Source: Clostridia bacterium (GTDB taxonomy: Bacteria; Bacillota_A; Clostridia; Christensenellales; Aristaeellaceae). Taken from it: a DNA stretch of 16,975 nucleotides. Position numbers and translations under genes: made by a program. The DNA is taken from assembly GCA_017481065.1 (NCBI GenBank), contig JAFUPT010000035.1:1-16975 (forward strand), read 5' to 3'. The notes beneath the pieces are model-generated. The model saw only the letters and a program-made list of their open reading frames with translations. It did no database searches and was not told the DNA's origin. Below are positions 14,602-16,975 of this stretch, piece by piece (positions within the stretch are counted from its first letter, which is position 1; the number at the start of each line of letters is the position of its first letter).

Positions 14602-15242
14602 GCTTCCTCCTCCGGCCAGGGCAGATACATTTCCTCATACCTGAGCGGCTCAATTCTGCCCTCGGACATATTGGTGACCCGGGCGATAAAGCCCTCCTCA
14701 TCCTCGCATTTCACGATGAGGGTGAGGGTGATCACATCGGTGAAGCTCTTATCCTCCACGATGATGGGCTCGGATTTCAGGAAATATTCCACCTTGCTGA
14801 GCATCGGATAGGAAATTTCCATAAGATAGCGGGCCGTGGGATGCATCACGCCCACGCCGCAGGCATTGATCGCCGTGGCCGCGCCCTGGGAATAGGCGCG
14901 CACCAGCCCGCCCGCGCCCAGCAGCACGCCGCCGAAATAGCGGGTGACCACCACCGCGCAGTTGGTCACTCCCCGGGCCTTCATCACTTCGATGATCGGC
15001 ATTCCGGCTGTGCCGCCGGGTTCGCCATCATCCGAATAGCGCATGATGCCCATGTTCGTGCCGATGATATAGGCATAGCAATTGTGGGTGGCGTCCTTGT
15101 GCCTGGTGCGGATTTCGGAAAGGAAGGCCAGGGCCTCCTCCTCGGTCTCGCAGGGGCAGCCATAGCCGATGAAGCGGGATTTATTCACAATGAAAAAATC
15201 ATCCGCCCGCTTGATCAGGGTTTTATAGGGCTTGAGCGCCAC
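14598..15242 (-). CDS. yigZ: YigZ/IMPACT family protein
   Basis: 214 aa. The N-terminal UPF0029/Impact domain is marked by KSRFIGYGCPC, HNCYAYIIG, RYSDDGEPGGTAGMPI and VVVTRYFGGVLLGAGGLVRAYSQGA; the C-terminal third is the DUF1949-like domain. The family is widespread and is related to eukaryotic IMPACT, which acts on translation control; the bacterial role is not established. It is the first gene of the long leftward cluster and follows the sigma-A promoter at 15275-15303. GGCGGTGG just upstream is a weak ribosome site. Confidence 0.92.
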   Translation of the reverse strand: MALKPYKTLIKRADDFFIVNKSRFIGYGCPCETEEEALAFLSEIRTRHKDATHNCYAYIIGTNMGIMRYSDDGEPGGTAGMPIIEVMKARGVTNCAVVVTRYFGGVLLGAGGLVRAYSQGAATAINACGVGVMHPTARYLMEISYPMLSKVEYFLKSEPIIVEDKSFTDVITLTLIVKCEDEEGFIARVTNMSEGRIEPLRYEEMYLPWPEEEA

Positions 15243-15274
15243 GCCATTCCACCGCCTTATACGATAATATGCTA

Positions 15275-15303
15275 ATTATAGAATAATTCCCGGGCAGGGT
15301 CAA
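15275..15303 (-). promoter_or_regulatory. Sigma-A promoter of the yigZ-metY cluster
   Basis: On the minus strand TTGACC (15298-15303), a 17-bp spacer and a perfect TATAAT (15275-15280), 32 nt before the yigZ start. It is the only strong promoter seen for the coupled run yigZ, pseudouridine synthase, HAD, HAD, trmL, metY. Confidence 0.88.
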
Positions 15304-15335
15304 GGGTGTATGGAAAAAAGGTGGGTGGAAACGCT

Positions 15336-15423
15336 CAGGGGCTTTGTTGGGATCGCTGCCCCTGGGCCTCCCTGTTGGGGGCGCTGCCCCCAAACCCCTG
15401 CCAAAGGGGATGATCCCCTTTGG
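15336..15423 (+). repeat. Composite palindromic repeat, copy 6
   Basis: An outer pair CAGGGGC (15336-15342) and GCCCCTG (15358-15364), then perfect stem 1 at 15375-15393 (arms TTGGGGGC and GCCCCCAA, loop GCT), linker ACCCCTG, and perfect stem 2 at 15401-15423 (arms CCAAAGGGGA and TCCCCTTTGG, loop TGA). This is the clearest copy besides copy 2. Confidence 0.8.
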
Positions 15424-15434
15424 AAACCTCAGAA

Positions 15435-15461
15435 AAATCGCGCCATTCGGCGGCGCGATTT
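15435..15461 (-). terminator. Hairpin of the shared terminator family
   Basis: Perfect 10-nt arms AAATCGCGCC and GGCGCGATTT around a 7-nt loop. On the minus strand it ends in a T-run, so it could act as a second terminator after the exported-protein gene. Confidence 0.65.
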
Positions 15462-15471
15462 GCCGGGAAAA

Positions 15472-15498
15472 TGAAAATCCCCCGCAAAATTGCGGGGG
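15472..15498 (-). terminator. Rho-independent terminator of the exported-protein gene
   Basis: Perfect hairpin CCCCCGCAA (15479-15487) and TTGCGGGGG (15490-15498) starting 7 nt after the stop codon, followed on the minus strand by ATTTTCATTTT. Confidence 0.85.
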
Positions 15499-15505
15499 AA
15501 GGGGG

Positions 15506-16903
15506 TTAAGGGTTGGTGGGAGTATAAGTTTCCCAAATAATATCGCCGTTTTCATCAGTCGCGGGATAATCGCCATTATCATCAGTTACATAAACCATGA
15601 TCGTTGCATTAGTACCCTCGGGAATAGAATTCAAGAATTCATACTGTTCATCTTCCAGCATAGAAGCGACATTCTGGAAGTAGAAAGTGATATTACCGTT
15701 ATTGGTGAAATCGGAACCATACAGCGTAGTGTCCTGCGTAACATAGATACTTACGTCTCCACTAAAAGAATAATCCTTGATTACATAGTTACCGAAGCCG
15801 AGGTTAAGCGCTTTAGCTGTCGGGAATGCAATACTAGTATCCTCACCCTCATGTTCGTATCCCAACTGACGAATAGGACCTACAACATAATCATAGCCTT
15901 CCTGTTCTTCTGCCGATGCTTTCTTCTCTTCTGCATTATAGTAAGCATCATACTGTTCGTCATTTCCAGGTACGTTCATTGTCGATGCCGCTTCACTCAG
16001 TCCATGTTCCTTCAGAAATGCCCAACCACCAGCTATTGTTTCATCGCCACTTTCTACACTATCAATCCATTCATATTCATAACCAGCAGTGCTGAATGCC
16101 AGAACAGATTCAACCGAGGGCTCAGTAGAAGAATCTACCTCGGGAGCATCTACATCGTAGTCAGTTCCATCGGTATCCAGGCTAGAGAAGTAGTCACCTT
16201 CGAAGGTGGCCTGCGTTGCAAAGACCTGTACGCCCAGAGTTACATGGGGCTTATTCTCATTGCCCGGCTTATGATTGGCCGCATTGTCTACCTCGGGCGG
16301 CATCCACATAGCTACATATACATCCTTGGTTTCTTCAACATCCAGTACGATCTCGGTGTCCTCAAGCAGGACGACTTCATAAGTTTCATCCTTCACTACT
16401 TCGTCAACTTCGTTGTCGGTCAGATAGCTAGCTCCACTGTTCCAAACTTCATCACGGGTAGTCGGTTTAGTAGTAAATGCGGCCATCCTCAGATAACCAG
16501 AAAGCCAGAACTGGTTACCCTCTACATTCAAACCCTGAGCGGTATTGGTGACCAGCGCATCCAGTCTGCACTTGACGGACACTTCACCAGTGTTCTTTAC
16601 TTGCATGGGTACTACATAGGTATAGCCGGGTTCGTAGTTGGCATTTGCAAACAGTCCGCCGGTGGTCGCAGTAGAACCATCAGACCCATCCTCAGACTCA
16701 TTATCCTTTTCACCATTGATTTCTACTAGATTTCCATTCTCATCGTTGTATACCAGAGCAATATCCAAGTGCTTGGAAGATGCATCATCACCGCTGTACA
16801 CTTCGGCATCGGTATAGAATGCTACGGTACCGCCGACGATTGCGGTTACGCTCAGCGCCACGGCGAGCACCATGGTCAGGAGCTTAAGGTTCCTTTTCTT
16901 CAT
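15506..16903 (-). CDS. SipW-dependent-type exported protein, TasA/CalY-like
   Basis: 465 aa, predicted to be secreted. The N-terminus is a SipW-type signal: MKKRNLK, a hydrophobic stretch (about 8-28), then GTVAFYTDAEVYSGD, the motif that precedes mature TasA/camelysin proteins. Residues 87-240 resemble the TasA/CalY jelly-roll (VPMQVKNTGEVSVKCRLDA; WMPPEVDN; HVTLGVQVFATQ). An acidic Asp/Ser/Glu linker (about 241-270) leads to a C-terminal region (271-465) I do not recognise. There is no LPXTG anchor. Such proteins form or decorate extracellular fibres in biofilms; that role is inferred. The ATG at 16903 follows AGGAGG by 8 nt. The gene is visibly more AT-rich in codon third positions than its neighbours, which may reflect expression level or transfer. 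Confidence 0.82.
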   Translation of the reverse strand: MKKRNLKLLTMVLAVALSVTAIVGGTVAFYTDAEVYSGDDASSKHLDIALVYNDENGNLVEINGEKDNESEDGSDGSTATTGGLFANANYEPGYTYVVPMQVKNTGEVSVKCRLDALVTNTAQGLNVEGNQFWLSGYLRMAAFTTKPTTRDEVWNSGASYLTDNEVDEVVKDETYEVVLLEDTEIVLDVEETKDVYVAMWMPPEVDNAANHKPGNENKPHVTLGVQVFATQATFEGDYFSSLDTDGTDYDVDAPEVDSSTEPSVESVLAFSTAGYEYEWIDSVESGDETIAGGWAFLKEHGLSEAASTMNVPGNDEQYDAYYNAEEKKASAEEQEGYDYVVGPIRQLGYEHEGEDTSIAFPTAKALNLGFGNYVIKDYSFSGDVSIYVTQDTTLYGSDFTNNGNITFYFQNVASMLEDEQYEFLNSIPEGTNATIMVYVTDDNGDYPATDENGDIIWETYTPTNP

Positions 16904-16918
16904 TACGGGTTCCTCCTA

Positions 16919-16975
16919 TCATTTGTAAGCCAGGAGAAATATGGCGAAAACATGCCAATTCCTTGTCGGCCCGTA
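16919..16975 (-). CDS. Possible C-terminal tail of an upstream gene (partial)
   Basis: On the minus strand one frame is open from the window edge to a TGA at 16919-16921, encoding 18 residues ending in a hydrophobic run (HVFAIFLLAYK). It would end 15 nt before the exported-protein gene, fitting an operon. In other genomes a SipW signal peptidase gene often sits beside TasA-like genes, but 18 residues are too few to identify anything and the frame could be chance. Confidence 0.25.
   Translation of the reverse strand, partial: YGPTRNWHVFAIFLLAYK

Noticed and set aside
15344..16729. Plus-strand frame (461 codons) opposite the exported-protein gene
   Set aside because: It begins inside a palindromic repeat and terminator and has no domain-like composition; the minus-strand gene has a signal peptide and AGGAGG site.

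Overview
This window looks like a chromosomal segment of a fairly GC-rich, endospore-forming Firmicute of class Clostridia, possibly a gut-type lineage. The evidence is a Firmicute-type 16S rRNA 5' end, a complete pair of dipicolinate synthase genes (dpaA-dpaB, spore-core DPA), strong AGGAGG-type ribosome binding sites, many canonical sigma-A promoters with 17-bp spacers, and GC-rich palindromic intergenic repeats. Genus or species cannot be fixed from the sequence alone.

Layout. Positions 1-52 hold the 5' end of a 16S rRNA gene running leftwards out of the window, with its leader and a strong promoter (268-296). Behind it, also leftward, come a sensor-less histidine kinase, dpaA and dpaB (372-2442). 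A repeat-containing spacer of about 520 bp follows, then ruvA and ruvC (2964-4115). A short back-to-back promoter region separates ruvC from a rightward cysteine-cluster (YkgJ-like) gene (4246-4728). A convergent spacer with a terminator and two opposed palindromic repeats leads to a leftward RlmI-type rRNA methyltransferase (4985-6154). This is divergent from a rightward pair: rluF and a fusion of an M50-like membrane metalloprotease with a GNAT acetyltransferase (6264-8680). A repeat- and terminator-rich convergent spacer (8681-9090) follows. Then a long leftward cluster runs from yigZ at 15242 through an RluA-family pseudouridine synthase, two HAD phosphatases, trmL and metY, and on to metA after a 233-bp repeat-bearing spacer. 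Beyond another repeat-rich spacer is a leftward gene for a SipW-dependent (TasA/CalY-like) exported protein (15506-16903), and the possible tail of an upstream gene at the right edge.

Function. The window mixes RNA modification (16S, RlmI, RluF, RluA-type, TrmL), Holliday-junction processing (RuvA/RuvC; RuvB is not here), spore DPA synthesis, and methionine synthesis by the acetyl route. MetA carries Glu111, which predicts acetyl-CoA use, and MetY takes O-acetylhomoserine. In the yigZ-to-metY cluster the genes overlap by 1-4 nt or lie 1-17 nt apart, so they are probably co-transcribed from the sigma-A promoter at 15275-15303.

Most unusual items: (1) the M50 protease-GNAT fusion; (2) a family of composite palindromic intergenic elements whose stems differ between copies but stay self-complementary while the loops (GCT, TGA) are constant; (3) a histidine kinase core without any sensor domain next to the DPA synthase genes; (4) two divergent promoter pairs whose -35 boxes abut or overlap. 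No CRISPR array, transposase, phage gene or tRNA was seen.
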